A DNA stretch of 46,164 nt from a bacterium (lineage in GTDB: Bacteria; SZUA-79; Acidulodesulfobacterales; Acidulodesulfobacteraceae). How positions within the stretch are numbered: the stretch's first letter is position 1; every line of letters begins with the position of its first letter. This document shows positions 18,082 through 27,622 of this stretch, in pieces. The notes below the pieces were generated by a model. That model saw nothing but the letters and a program-made list of their open reading frames with translations, was not told where the DNA came from and searched no databases. A program made the translations under genes and the position numbers. The stretch lies in assembly GCA_021822485.1 (NCBI GenBank), contig JAKAQP010000008.1:1-46164 (forward strand), given 5' to 3'.

Positions 18082-20028
18082 ATGATACTGGATAAAATAA
18101 AAAAACCGAACGACGTAAAAGAGTTAAATTTAAATGAGCTTGAACTGCTTTCGGACGAGCTGAGGAGCGAAATAATTTCCGTATGCTCCGGTAACGGCGG
18201 ACACATTGCGTCGAGTCTCGGCGTCGTCGAACTTACGGTTGCGCTTATAAAATCTTTCGATTTCGAAAACGCAGACAAGATTATATGGGATGTCGGACAT
18301 CAGTCTTATCCTTATAAGATTCTTACGGGAAGAAAAGATAAATTTAATACTTTAAGAAAATTAGGAGGTATATCTGGTTTTCCTTCAATACGTGAAAGCA
18401 GATACGATTATTTCGGCACGGGCCATGCCGGTACGTCTATTTCCGCCGCGCTCGGCATGAGCGTCGCAAAAGATTTAAAAAACGATACGGAAAAGAACGG
18501 AAGAATTATAGCCGTTATAGGAGACGCTTCAATTTCAAACGGACTGGCTCTTGAAGGCTTAAATAACGCCGGCTCGTTAAAAAAAGACGTTATAGTTATA
18601 CTTAACGACAACGAAATGTCGATATCTAAAAACGTAGGTGCCATTTCTAATTATTTGAATAAAATAATGAGCGGCAATTTTTATCAGGGCTTAAGAAAAG
18701 AAATAGAAAAAATGTTGAAATCTATCCCGTTATTCGGTTTGCAAGTGGCAAAACTTGCGTCGAAATTTGAAGAATCTTTCAAAAATCTTATAGCGCCGGG
18801 TATTATCTTTGAAGAACTGGGTTTTACTTATATAGGACCTATAGACGGACATAACTTCCAACATCTGCTCGATTCTTTCGATAACATAAAGAGGTTAAAA
18901 AAGCCGATACTGCTCCATGTTATAACAAAAAAAGGAAAAGGTTACGAACCTGCGGAAAAAAATCCGTCAATATTTCACGGGATTTCAGCTTTTGATAAAA
19001 ACACCGGTTTAACCTTAAAAAAATCCGGCAACGTTTCATACGGCGAAACGGCTTCCAACTTTCTTGCAGATATGGCGTCGGATAATGCCGACATAATAGC
19101 CGTAACGGCGGCAATGCCCGACGGAACCGGACTTTCAAAATTTTCAAAACTTTTTCCCGACAGATTTTTCGATGTCGGCATAGCCGAAGAACACGCGGTA
19201 ACGTTTGCCGCAGGCGCCGCATCGAACGGATTAAAACCGTTTGTTTTTATATATTCGACGTTTCTTCAGCGCTCTTTAGACCAGATAATTCATGATGTCT
19301 GCCTGCAGAATCTTCCCGTCGTTTTATGCATAGACAGAGCGGGGATTGCCGGAGAAGACGGCGCAACCCATCAGGGAATATTCGACATATCCTTTTTAAA
19401 CTACATACCGAACCTAATTTTTATGGCGCCTAGAAACGAATATGAACTTATACGCATGGTTAAAAGCTCTTTGACTTACGGAAAACCGGTTGCCATAAGA
19501 TATCCGAAAGCAGAAACTCCTTATTTTGAACTTCCTAAAAAAGAAAGCGTTGCGGTTTTAACCGAAGGAGAATTTGAGATATTGCTTGATGCAGGCAGCT
19601 TTAAAAATGTAGTAATAAGTATCGGAGCGCCGCATACTTTAATATTAAACAAAATACTCAAAACGCTTAACGAAAATAATGCTAAAACTCCCGAAAATTT
19701 AATCAGCCTAATAGACGCAAGGTTTATTTCACCCATTTCCGCCGAATTAATAAATAAAATTAAAAATGCGGAAAAAATAATGACGGTGGAAGAAAACGTA
19801 GAGTTTTCGGGTTTTGGAGCAAAACTTTTAACCTTGTTAAGCCGGCAAACTAATCTGAATTCCTTAGAATATAAAATAGTATCCCTCGGCTCCGATTTCA
19901 TAGAGCATGGATCGCGGTCGGAGCTTCTTGCCTTAAAAGGATTTTCGGAGGAAAGTTTATCGGATACAATAAAAGCTTTTTTTATCTCGGACTGTGAAAA
20001 AAATAAGATTAGATGTTCTTCTTGCTGA
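18082..20028 (+). CDS. dxs: 1-deoxy-D-xylulose-5-phosphate synthase
   Basis: 648 residues, normal Dxs length. Thiamine diphosphate site GDASISNGLALEGLNNAG continuing to ILNDNEMSIS, DVGHQSYPYKILTGR near the N-terminus, and the pyrimidine-binding and C-terminal transketolase domains (DVGIAEEHAVTFAAG, DRAGIAGEDGATHQG). It makes DXP from pyruvate and glyceraldehyde 3-phosphate, the entry step of the MEP pathway. The ATG has no obvious Shine-Dalgarno. The 3' end overlaps tlyA by 35 bases, and the last residues (RCSSC) are unusual, probably a by-product of the overlap. Confidence 0.97.
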   Translation: MILDKIKKPNDVKELNLNELELLSDELRSEIISVCSGNGGHIASSLGVVELTVALIKSFDFENADKIIWDVGHQSYPYKILTGRKDKFNTLRKLGGISGFPSIRESRYDYFGTGHAGTSISAALGMSVAKDLKNDTEKNGRIIAVIGDASISNGLALEGLNNAGSLKKDVIVILNDNEMSISKNVGAISNYLNKIMSGNFYQGLRKEIEKMLKSIPLFGLQVAKLASKFEESFKNLIAPGIIFEELGFTYIGPIDGHNFQHLLDSFDNIKRLKKPILLHVITKKGKGYEPAEKNPSIFHGISAFDKNTGLTLKKSGNVSYGETASNFLADMASDNADIIAVTAAMPDGTGLSKFSKLFPDRFFDVGIAEEHAVTFAAGAASNGLKPFVFIYSTFLQRSLDQIIHDVCLQNLPVVLCIDRAGIAGEDGATHQGIFDISFLNYIPNLIFMAPRNEYELIRMVKSSLTYGKPVAIRYPKAETPYFELPKKESVAVLTEGEFEILLDAGSFKNVVISIGAPHTLILNKILKTLNENNAKTPENLISLIDARFISPISAELINKIKNAEKIMTVEENVEFSGFGAKLLTLLSRQTNLNSLEYKIVSLGSDFIEHGSRSELLALKGFSEESLSDTIKAFFISDCEKNKIRCSSC

Positions 20029-20734
20029 ACCCTCGTCTGGATATAATTTAACTAGAAGCAGGGCGGCGGCGCTTATAATGGAAGGAATGGTAAGCGTTAA
20101 CGGATTAAAATGCGTCAAGCCGGGAACTCAGGTTGACAGAGACAGTTCAATAGAGATTAAAAAAAGCAATCCTTACGTATCGCGCGGAGGATTAAAACTG
20201 AAGTGCGCCTTGTCCGATTTTAAATTGGACGTAAAGGGTAAAAGAATAATCGATATAGGAGCTTCAACGGGAGGTTTCACGGACTGCCTTCTAAAAGAAG
20301 GTGCGGATTTTGCATTCTGCATCGACGTCGGCTACGGACAGCTTCATTATTCTTTAAGGAACAATCCAAAAATTAAAAATTTGGAAAATACAGACATTAA
20401 AACCATTCCTTTTGAAAATATAGGGGAAGAACTCGATATTGCAGTATGCGATGCCTCTTTTACGTCGCTTACTAAAATTATACCGTATATATTAAAATTC
20501 GTAAAAAAGGAAGGAATAATGCTTTTTTTAATAAAACCGCAATTTGAAACAGAAAACAAAAAAAATATTAAAAAAGGTATAGTAAAAGACGATAAAATAC
20601 ACGAATCCGTCATTAATAAAATAATAGATTTTTCAAAAAATTTGAATCTATGCGTATTAGGAGTAAAAAAATCATGTATAAAAGGAAAAAAGGGGAATAC
20701 GGAATTTTTTATATTGCTGAAAAAAAACATTTGA
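19994..20734 (+). CDS. tlyA: TlyA-type rRNA 2'-O-methyltransferase
   Basis: 246 residues. N-terminal S4 RNA-binding domain starting at RLDVLLAEPSSGYNLTRSRA, then an FtsJ-like methyltransferase fold with the SAM motif IDIGASTGGFTDCLL and the catalytic segment AVCDASFTSLTK and FLIKPQFE. TlyA enzymes methylate ribose in 16S/23S rRNA; some also act as haemolysins. The start is GTG at 19994, inside dxs; the S4 domain begins at residue 5, so no later start is acceptable. Its 3' end overlaps the TPR gene. Confidence 0.93.
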   Translation: MKKIRLDVLLAEPSSGYNLTRSRAAALIMEGMVSVNGLKCVKPGTQVDRDSSIEIKKSNPYVSRGGLKLKCALSDFKLDVKGKRIIDIGASTGGFTDCLLKEGADFAFCIDVGYGQLHYSLRNNPKIKNLENTDIKTIPFENIGEELDIAVCDASFTSLTKIIPYILKFVKKEGIMLFLIKPQFETENKKNIKKGIVKDDKIHESVINKIIDFSKNLNLCVLGVKKSCIKGKKGNTEFFILLKKNI

Positions 20735-22392
20735 TAACTGCGATTTATATATGTATTGCGCTGTTTTTCATTCTTTTTAACGTAATATATTTTATTAAAC
20801 GGACCGATGCCGCAGGTTTTACAAGAGAGACTCTAAAATCAAAAACGGTATTTAACGCCGCGGCAGGTTATATTAATTATTACGACGGAAATTACGGCTT
20901 TGCTATAAAATATTTTAAAAAAGAGCCTCCGACCTATTTCCAAAAACCTTATTTAAATTATATAACGGCGGTTTTATACTTTAAGCAGTCGAAATATAAA
21001 AAAGCCTTAAAATATATAGATACCGCTTTAAAACTAATGCATAAAAACATCGGTTCCGGAAAATTATCGGCAGCTCATACTAAGTATTTGATTTTAAAAG
21101 CAAAAATTGAAACAGGCGAGAATAATATGAAACGGGCGGTAACTATACTTAAGAGTATTTTAAACAAAAACCCTTATAGCCTAAAAGCACTTCTATTCAT
21201 TGCCAATATTTATATATATGAAAACGATTTAAAAACCGCTGCTTTTTATTTTAATATAGCAAAAATGCAGCATCCCGGCAATATAGATTCATATTATCAA
21301 CTGTCAAAAATATATTCCGTATTAAATAAAAAAAATAAAGCCGAAAAAAATCTTATAAGTCTCATCGATATAGACCCCTATTTTAAAAAAGCGTATTTTA
21401 GGCTTGCGGTTCTTTACATATTAAACGGAAAAATAAAAAAAGCCGCAGGCATTTTCGATAAATATTTAAAAATAAACCCTTATTCTAAGACGGCGCTGTA
21501 TCAGTCTGCAATATTAGAATATGCCCAAAAAAAATATCCGCAGGCAAGAAAAAGATTTTTAGATTTTATCGACGTATCTGCCGCCGCTAAAAATAATGAC
21601 AGACTGAAAAATAATGCATATTTTTTTATCGGAATTTCATATATATTAGAAAAAAGTTATAAAAAAGGGCTGGAGTATCTGGACATGCTCAAACCAGGCA
21701 GGCATTATATAGACGCAAAACTTGAAACTATGGAAATATACATTAACCGTTACAAAAAAACGGATAAAACGAGATATAAAAAATTTATAATTTCGACTAT
21801 ATCTAAAATGCTTAACGATATTAAAATTAAAAAAAAATTAAAATTTTATTATTTTTCGGCAATCGCTCTATCGGAAATAAAAGATTATCAATTTTCTAAA
21901 CTCGTAATTGAAAGAGGTTTATCTAAATTTAAAAATAATACGGCTCTTTTGTACGAATTAGGTTCGGCGTATCATTATCTTAAAGCGGACAAAAAAGCCG
22001 CCGCCGTTATGAAAAAAATATTAAAAATAAACCCGTACGATGCTTCAGCGCTTAACTATTTGGGATATTACCTCGCGGTCAAAAATAAGAATATCAAAAC
22101 GGCGGAAAAATTGATTAAAAAAGCTCTGTCATACGATAAAGGCTCCCCTTTTATAATCGACAGCCTTGGATTTGTATATTACAGAGAAGGAAAATACGCT
22201 AAAGCGCTTAAACTATTCAAAACTGCGCTTAAAAAGCTAGGCAAGTCTCCGACCGTTTTAAAACATACGGGCATGGATTATTTAAAGTTGAAAAACTACA
22301 AAAAAGCTGTAGAATATTTCATTAAATCTTATAAAATGAAGAAAACGGCGCAGGTAAAAAAATATATATACGAATTAAAAAAAAATCATTAA
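20674..22392 (+). CDS. Membrane-anchored TPR-repeat protein
   Basis: 572 residues from ATG 20674, chosen over an upstream ATG at 20650 because AGGAG (20659-20663) lies ten bases before it. A single membrane helix near residues 19-38, then more than ten TPR-like helical repeats rich in Lys, Tyr and Ile (for example ALKYIDTALKLM, YYQLSKIYSVLNKKNKAEKN, AEKLIKKALSYDKGSPF). The repeat domain most likely faces the periplasm. It should be a scaffold or assembly factor; no target can be named. It overlaps tlyA by 61 bases, and its stop overlaps that of the convergent regulator gene. Confidence 0.85.
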   Translation: MYKRKKGEYGIFYIAEKKHLITAIYICIALFFILFNVIYFIKRTDAAGFTRETLKSKTVFNAAAGYINYYDGNYGFAIKYFKKEPPTYFQKPYLNYITAVLYFKQSKYKKALKYIDTALKLMHKNIGSGKLSAAHTKYLILKAKIETGENNMKRAVTILKSILNKNPYSLKALLFIANIYIYENDLKTAAFYFNIAKMQHPGNIDSYYQLSKIYSVLNKKNKAEKNLISLIDIDPYFKKAYFRLAVLYILNGKIKKAAGIFDKYLKINPYSKTALYQSAILEYAQKKYPQARKRFLDFIDVSAAAKNNDRLKNNAYFFIGISYILEKSYKKGLEYLDMLKPGRHYIDAKLETMEIYINRYKKTDKTRYKKFIISTISKMLNDIKIKKKLKFYYFSAIALSEIKDYQFSKLVIERGLSKFKNNTALLYELGSAYHYLKADKKAAAVMKKILKINPYDASALNYLGYYLAVKNKNIKTAEKLIKKALSYDKGSPFIIDSLGFVYYREGKYAKALKLFKTALKKLGKSPTVLKHTGMDYLKLKNYKKAVEYFIKSYKMKKTAQVKKYIYELKKNH

Positions 22393-23798
22393 ATTTTTTC
22401 TAATTTCCTGTAAACGGTTTTTAAACCTATTTTTAAGTCATCTGCGGTTTTGACCTTATTAAATCCGTTTATTTCAAGCGTCTTTTTTATGATAATATTT
22501 TCGGCGTCTTCTAAGCTGATTCCTAACGGTATCTTTATAAAATCTTTACCGCCGGAGTCCGAATCGGCTTCTTTTTTTTGATTTATTTTCTTTAAATAGC
22601 CGGGTATGGACGATTCGTCTATAACCGAATTTTTAGAAACCGCGGTCATATACTCTATAATATTTTTAAGCTCTCTGACATTGCCGGGATAATCGTAATT
22701 TAATAAAATATCGAAAACATCTTTGTTTAATCCCGTAATTTTTTTTCCGTTTTCCTTGGCAAAATCGCTTAAGAAACGCTTAACCAGAAGCGGTATATCT
22801 TCCTTTCTTTCCCTTAAAGGTATAAGATTAAGGTTTATTACGTTAAGCCTGTAATATAAATCTTTCCTGAATTCGCCGTTAGAAACCTTTTTAGTTATAT
22901 CTTGCGATGCGGCTATTATCCTTATGTCTATTTTAATAGTTTTGCTGCCCCCGACTCTTTCAAACTCTTTTTCCTGTAAAACCCGCAATATTTTAGTCTG
23001 CATTTTTAAAGAAATTTCCCCTATTTCGTCAAGAAATATAGTTCCGCCGTCGGCAATTTCAAATCTTCCCTTGTATAAGGAATCCGCGCCGGTATATGCC
23101 CCTTTTTCGTGTCCGAAAAGCTCGTTTTCCAAAACAGTCTCTGAAAGTGCTGCACAATTTACTTTAACGAAAGATTTATTTTTTCTTTTAGAATTATTAA
23201 CTATTATGTTGGCAAGGAGTTCTTTGCCAGTACCGGATTCTCCTTCTATAAGAACGGTAGAATTAGTACCGGATACCGAGATTGCGGTATCGACGGTTTC
23301 GATCATTTTTCTTGAAGACGTTATAAGGTTGCCGAAATTATATTTTTCGTCAAGCCTGTTTTTAAGAATATTTAATTCATCTATGAGGTTTTTATTTGAT
23401 ATTATACGGCTTATCAGCAAATCTAATTCTTCAAGATTTACCGGTTTGGTTATATAATCGTACGCTCCGAGTTTAATAGCTTCTACCGCCGTTTTGACCG
23501 AACTGAAACCGGTAGCTATTATAACTTCGGCATTTTGATTTAAGCCTTCTTTTATAGATTTTAATAATTCCAATCCGGTTCCGTCGGGAAGTTTAAGGTC
23601 GGTAATTATAATGTCTATTTTATCTTTATTATTTTCTAATTCGGCTGAAGAGCTTAAAATTTCAAACGCGGATTTGAGACGGTCGGCCGAAAAAACTTTA
23701 TAGCCCTTAAGGTTGAAATACTCGACAAGACCGTTCCTCGAAGCATCTTCGTCTTCGACTATCAATATATTGACGGATTTTCTATCGGACAGTTTCAT
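22389..23798 (-). CDS. NtrC-family sigma54-dependent response regulator
   Basis: 469 residues. Receiver domain with D67 (IIITDLKLPDG) and acidic pair near 16-17; AAA+ domain with Walker A GESGTGKE (186-193), GAYTGA (233-238) and Walker B GGTIFLDEIGE. The C-terminal ~45 residues hold a degenerate Fis-type helix-turn-helix (KTADDLKIGLKTVYRKLEKI). It activates sigma54 promoters when phosphorylated. Partner is the histidine kinase 33 bases upstream. Its target is unknown; no -24/-12 promoter was recognised in the window. Stop codons of this gene and the TPR gene overlap tail to tail. Confidence 0.92.
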   Translation of the reverse strand: MKLSDRKSVNILIVEDEDASRNGLVEYFNLKGYKVFSADRLKSAFEILSSSAELENNKDKIDIIITDLKLPDGTGLELLKSIKEGLNQNAEVIIATGFSSVKTAVEAIKLGAYDYITKPVNLEELDLLISRIISNKNLIDELNILKNRLDEKYNFGNLITSSRKMIETVDTAISVSGTNSTVLIEGESGTGKELLANIIVNNSKRKNKSFVKVNCAALSETVLENELFGHEKGAYTGADSLYKGRFEIADGGTIFLDEIGEISLKMQTKILRVLQEKEFERVGGSKTIKIDIRIIAASQDITKKVSNGEFRKDLYYRLNVINLNLIPLRERKEDIPLLVKRFLSDFAKENGKKITGLNKDVFDILLNYDYPGNVRELKNIIEYMTAVSKNSVIDESSIPGYLKKINQKKEADSDSGGKDFIKIPLGISLEDAENIIIKKTLEINGFNKVKTADDLKIGLKTVYRKLEKI

Positions 23799-23831
23799 TT
23801 ATAACGATTAATTTACCGCTGCAGCGTTTTT

Positions 23832-24857
23832 TTACTGAATTTCTTTCATAATTAAAGAAACCTTTGTTCCATAACCTATGCGGGATGCAATATTTATATC
23901 GAATTTATGCGCGTCGGCTATTCTTTTTATCAGGGCAAGACCGAGTCCTACGCCGTTTTTTTTCGTCGTAAAAAAAGGTTCAAAAATTTTGTTTAACTCT
24001 TTTTTTTCAATGCCGCACCCATAGTCTTCGACCGTTAAACAAACTTTATTTAAGATATAAGAAGAATGGATTAAAACTTCTCCGTTTTTGCCGCCGTACG
24101 ACTCTGCGGCATTTAATATTAAATTTTTAAAAACTTGAACCATTAAATCTTTATCCATAACGATATTTATATTTTTATCGACGGAAGAAAAGAATTTAAT
24201 TTCTTTCATTGAAAATCCGTCTTTAACCGCTTCGTATGCTTCAAGTATTAATGAGGAAAGATTAACCTCTTCCAAATTTAAATCTAAATCTTTTGTAAAC
24301 TTAAGTATGTCGTCAATAGTAAAAGCTATTTTCGATATTTCGTCTTCTATGATATATCCTGTTTTAGCTATATCGTCTTTTTTATTAAACTCCGAATTTT
24401 TAATCTTTTCCGTCAATATTCTGGAGTTAATCATAATCGAATTTATGTTGCCTTTAATCTCATGGATAATGGTAGATGGTATTTCAAGAATATTTTTTTC
24501 TAAAGATCTTAACGATTTCTCCGTATTATCCTGAACTTCAATCAGCCTGTAAAAATATACATACATAAAAATTATGGCGGCGGCGGCAAATAAAACGGCT
24601 AAAATAAAAACGAAATAAAAAAAAGCTCCGTCAGAAGTGCCGGACAATGAAGGATATGCAAGTTTTATCCCGCTGTTTCCGTTAAAAAAAACCATGCCGG
24701 ACTGTTTTAACGAATACGGCAAGCCTGAAGTTCCGGAACGAATCATCCCGAACATGTCTAATGCCGCATATGCAAAAAAACCGGTAGTTAAAATAATAAA
24801 TCCGACGATAGCGTTTAAAATAAAAATTTTAATTTTTTTTGTTTTTTGCCGCTTCAT
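23832..24857 (-). CDS. Sensor histidine kinase with small periplasmic domain
   Basis: 341 residues. Two membrane helices (about 11-32 and 79-101) flank only ~45 residues of periplasmic sequence, so the sensor is minimal. The phospho-acceptor is H132 in IIHEIKGNINS, a variant of HEIRNPL. HATPase boxes NLILNAAES, DYGCGIEKKE and GVGLGLALIK are intact. It should phosphorylate the NtrC-type regulator directly downstream. The signal cannot be inferred. The gene follows ribF with a 34-base gap and may share transcription from further upstream. Confidence 0.9.
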   Translation of the reverse strand: MKRQKTKKIKIFILNAIVGFIILTTGFFAYAALDMFGMIRSGTSGLPYSLKQSGMVFFNGNSGIKLAYPSLSGTSDGAFFYFVFILAVLFAAAAIIFMYVYFYRLIEVQDNTEKSLRSLEKNILEIPSTIIHEIKGNINSIMINSRILTEKIKNSEFNKKDDIAKTGYIIEDEISKIAFTIDDILKFTKDLDLNLEEVNLSSLILEAYEAVKDGFSMKEIKFFSSVDKNINIVMDKDLMVQVFKNLILNAAESYGGKNGEVLIHSSYILNKVCLTVEDYGCGIEKKELNKIFEPFFTTKKNGVGLGLALIKRIADAHKFDINIASRIGYGTKVSLIMKEIQ

Positions 24858-24891
24858 AATAAATTTATTTTATTACATTTTGGATTAAAAA

Positions 24892-25836
24892 TCAAAGGCA
24901 GTGCCTTTTTTTATAACTTCTTTTTAAAATTAAACCCGCAAGTTCTATGTCTTTTTTAATTCTTTCTTCAAGTTCGTTTATATTGTCAAACTTTATCTCT
25001 TCCCTCAATCTTTCAAGGAAGAAAACTTCTATTTCTTTGTCGTATAAATTCTCGTCAAAGTCGAATATATAAGTTTCTATTCTTCTTTCGATATCGTCAA
25101 AAGTAGGATTTGAACCGACGTTGGTAATAGAATCGTACAGTTTTCCGTTTATTCCTATGTTAGTAACGTAAACTCCGTCTTTAGGAAATAATTCTTCCTC
25201 CGGAATAATATTTGCGGTCGGATACCCAAGCTGTCTTCCTCTGCCGCAGCCCTTAACTACCCTGCCGTGAACCGAATAGTCTCTTCCCAGAAATCTTTTT
25301 ACTGCGCAAACCTTGCCCGTCACGACCAATCTCCTGATAAGGGTACTTGAAACTATTTGATTATCGATTATAACAGGTTCGACGACCTCAAGTTTAAAAC
25401 CGATTTCGTTTGACAATTTATCTAATAAAGCAATATTTCCGGATTTATTAACGCCGAATCCAAAATCGTGTCCCACTATTATTTTTACCGGATTTAATTT
25501 TTTTACTATAACGTTTTTAATAAAATCTTCTGGCTGCATACCGGCGAACTCCGCAGTAAAAGCAATATAAACCAAGTAGTCTATACCTATTTCTTCTATT
25601 AATTCGATTTTTTTTTCAAATGTAGTTATAAGTTTAATTTTAGCATCAGGATTGATTATTCTGGAAGGATGCGGATGAAATGTAAGAACTACGGAAACCG
25701 AATTCAACTCCGCCGCCGAATCTTTAGCCATTTCCATCAATCTTCTGTGTCCTAAATGAATGCCGTCAAAACTTCCTATAGTAATTACCGAATTTTTAAA
25801 ATCAAATTCCGCGCTATTTATCTCTAAAACTTGCAA
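24892..25836 (-). CDS. ribF: Bifunctional riboflavin kinase / FAD synthetase
   Basis: 314 residues. N-terminal nucleotidyltransferase with SFDGIHLGHRRLME, GHDFGFGVNKSGN and SSTLIRRLV; C-terminal flavokinase with GRGRQLGYPTANI and the metal-binding region around YVTNIGINGKLYDS. It converts riboflavin to FMN and then FAD. The start codon is TTG at 25836, supported by a GGGGGTG ribosome site nine bases upstream. Between the UbiB-like kinase and the two-component pair on the same strand. Confidence 0.96.
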   Translation of the reverse strand: MQVLEINSAEFDFKNSVITIGSFDGIHLGHRRLMEMAKDSAAELNSVSVVLTFHPHPSRIINPDAKIKLITTFEKKIELIEEIGIDYLVYIAFTAEFAGMQPEDFIKNVIVKKLNPVKIIVGHDFGFGVNKSGNIALLDKLSNEIGFKLEVVEPVIIDNQIVSSTLIRRLVVTGKVCAVKRFLGRDYSVHGRVVKGCGRGRQLGYPTANIIPEEELFPKDGVYVTNIGINGKLYDSITNVGSNPTFDDIERRIETYIFDFDENLYDKEIEVFFLERLREEIKFDNINELEERIKKDIELAGLILKRSYKKRHCL

Positions 25837-25881
25837 TATTTTACACCCCCGCGTACTTTTACAATATTTATAATAATTAAA

Positions 25882-27564
25882 TTATTTAAGCAATAAAATT
25901 AATATATATATTAAACCCATTACCCATCCGACTATGCCCATAATCAAAATATAAAAATACGAATAAACGCTTCCTATAAAAACCAAAATCCCGGATGAAA
26001 TTATCAAAGACGCTATTAAAAGTCCGTTCGTCATTCTTTTGCTGGATCTCTCCATTTCTTCTATAAAGCCGTCTAACCCTTTATGGATAAAATCTATGGA
26101 AAAATTGTCCTCCGACATTTTTTTAAGTATTTTATCCGCTCTTTTAGGAAATCCGCTAAATAAATCTTTATAATTTTTTAGTTTATCGACGAAAGATTCT
26201 TTAATCTCTTTTACTCTTTCTTTTTTATTGATTAAAACGTCAAAATCAAAGAATTTTAAACCGGAGTCGACAAAAGAAAAATCGGGGTCAAGCGTTTTAG
26301 CTATAGATTCTATAGGGAGCAAAGCCTTGAACAGCAAAGAAAGTTCAGACGGTACTATTAATTTATTTTTTTGCCCTATCCTTAAAGTTTCCAATAGAAT
26401 TTCTGAACTGTAAATATCTTTAAAAGGTTTATTATAAAAACTTTCTATGAATTCCATAAGTTCAAATTTAAAAATCTGCTCTTCTTTATCTGTTAAATCT
26501 CCCATACATATTTCTATAAACAAAGAAGCCGCCTCTTCATAATTTGCGTTAAAAAATTCTATAAAATATTTCAATATTTTTTTCCGTAAATCTTTTGTCA
26601 GTATTCCTACAGAGCCGAAATCTATTATGCCTATTTTTTCCTGATCTACGACAAAAACGTTTCCGGGATGGGGGTCGGCGTTAAAATAACCTATTATGAA
26701 TATTTGTTTAAAGAAATGATTTAGAAATATTTTAAGAATAACTTTATTGTCGTAACCTTTCTTAGAAAGTTCGTCGATATCGCTGACTTTTACGCCGTCT
26801 ATAAAATCTTCGACTAATATAGATTTAGCTGAGTATTGCCAGTAAATTTTTGGAATTTCAACGGTGTCTTTGTCTAAATTGGATTTTCTTATTTTTTCGG
26901 TGTATCCCGCTTCAACCATGAAATCCAGTTCAGACATAATGCTTTTACTGAATTCATTAAATAAATCTTCAATGTTGTCTATATATAAAAATTCTTTTAC
27001 GGCTTCTTTAATTATACCGACTATAAAATATAAAACGTCTATATCGTTTTTTATAGATTTATCTACGTTTCTTTTTTTTATTTTTACCGCAACGGTGGTA
27101 CCGTTTTTTAAAACGGCTTTATGCACCTGAGCTATTGAAGCAGATGCAACGGGAATTTCGTTAAACGATTCAAAAACGTCTTCTATATTTTTGCCGGTTT
27201 CGTTTTTAAATATTTCATCTATTTCTTTTATGTTATTAAAATCCGCACGGGTTGCATCCTGAAGTTTTCTAAGCTCCACGATATATTTTAACGGCAGTGT
27301 CCGTATTTCCTGGGAAAACACCTGTCCAAGCTTAATAAAAGTAGGTCCAAGCTCTTCCAGAGCATATCTCAGCCTTATCTCGGGCGGAACGTTCTGATAA
27401 TCGTCAACGGGGTAAGCCGCTTTGAGATATTTTTTAAATATAAAAAATTTAGACAGACCCGTATTAGTTATAATCTGATAGAAACCGTGTTTTGCAAATA
27501 TAGAAATAACCTGCCTTATCCGCCTGATTGCTCTTATCAGTTTTACAAAATCGCCTATTTTCAT
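25882..27564 (-). CDS. ubiB: ABC1/UbiB-family atypical kinase
   Basis: 560 residues. The family-specific KxGQ motif is seen in TFIKLGQVFSQE, the Ala-rich nucleotide loop in ASIAQVHKAVL, the catalytic NADPHPGNVFV and the DFG-like IIDFGSVG. Two hydrophobic helices at the C-terminus (about 505-560) anchor it in the membrane, as in UbiB. Family members support ubiquinone or related lipid synthesis by ATP hydrolysis. Whether this organism makes ubiquinone or another quinone is not shown here. Follows rnr by 58 bases; precedes ribF. Confidence 0.88.
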   Translation of the reverse strand: MKIGDFVKLIRAIRRIRQVISIFAKHGFYQIITNTGLSKFFIFKKYLKAAYPVDDYQNVPPEIRLRYALEELGPTFIKLGQVFSQEIRTLPLKYIVELRKLQDATRADFNNIKEIDEIFKNETGKNIEDVFESFNEIPVASASIAQVHKAVLKNGTTVAVKIKKRNVDKSIKNDIDVLYFIVGIIKEAVKEFLYIDNIEDLFNEFSKSIMSELDFMVEAGYTEKIRKSNLDKDTVEIPKIYWQYSAKSILVEDFIDGVKVSDIDELSKKGYDNKVILKIFLNHFFKQIFIIGYFNADPHPGNVFVVDQEKIGIIDFGSVGILTKDLRKKILKYFIEFFNANYEEAASLFIEICMGDLTDKEEQIFKFELMEFIESFYNKPFKDIYSSEILLETLRIGQKNKLIVPSELSLLFKALLPIESIAKTLDPDFSFVDSGLKFFDFDVLINKKERVKEIKESFVDKLKNYKDLFSGFPKRADKILKKMSEDNFSIDFIHKGLDGFIEEMERSSKRMTNGLLIASLIISSGILVFIGSVYSYFYILIMGIVGWVMGLIYILILLLK

Positions 27565-27622
27565 GGTAATAAATTATTTTTCGTCATATTTTATAATGTT
27601 ATATTATACTATATTATATTTT

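Noticed and set aside
18741-18760. TGGCA...TTGC sequence resembling a sigma54 promoter
   Set aside because: Spacing between the GG and GC elements is too short and it lies inside the dxs coding region.
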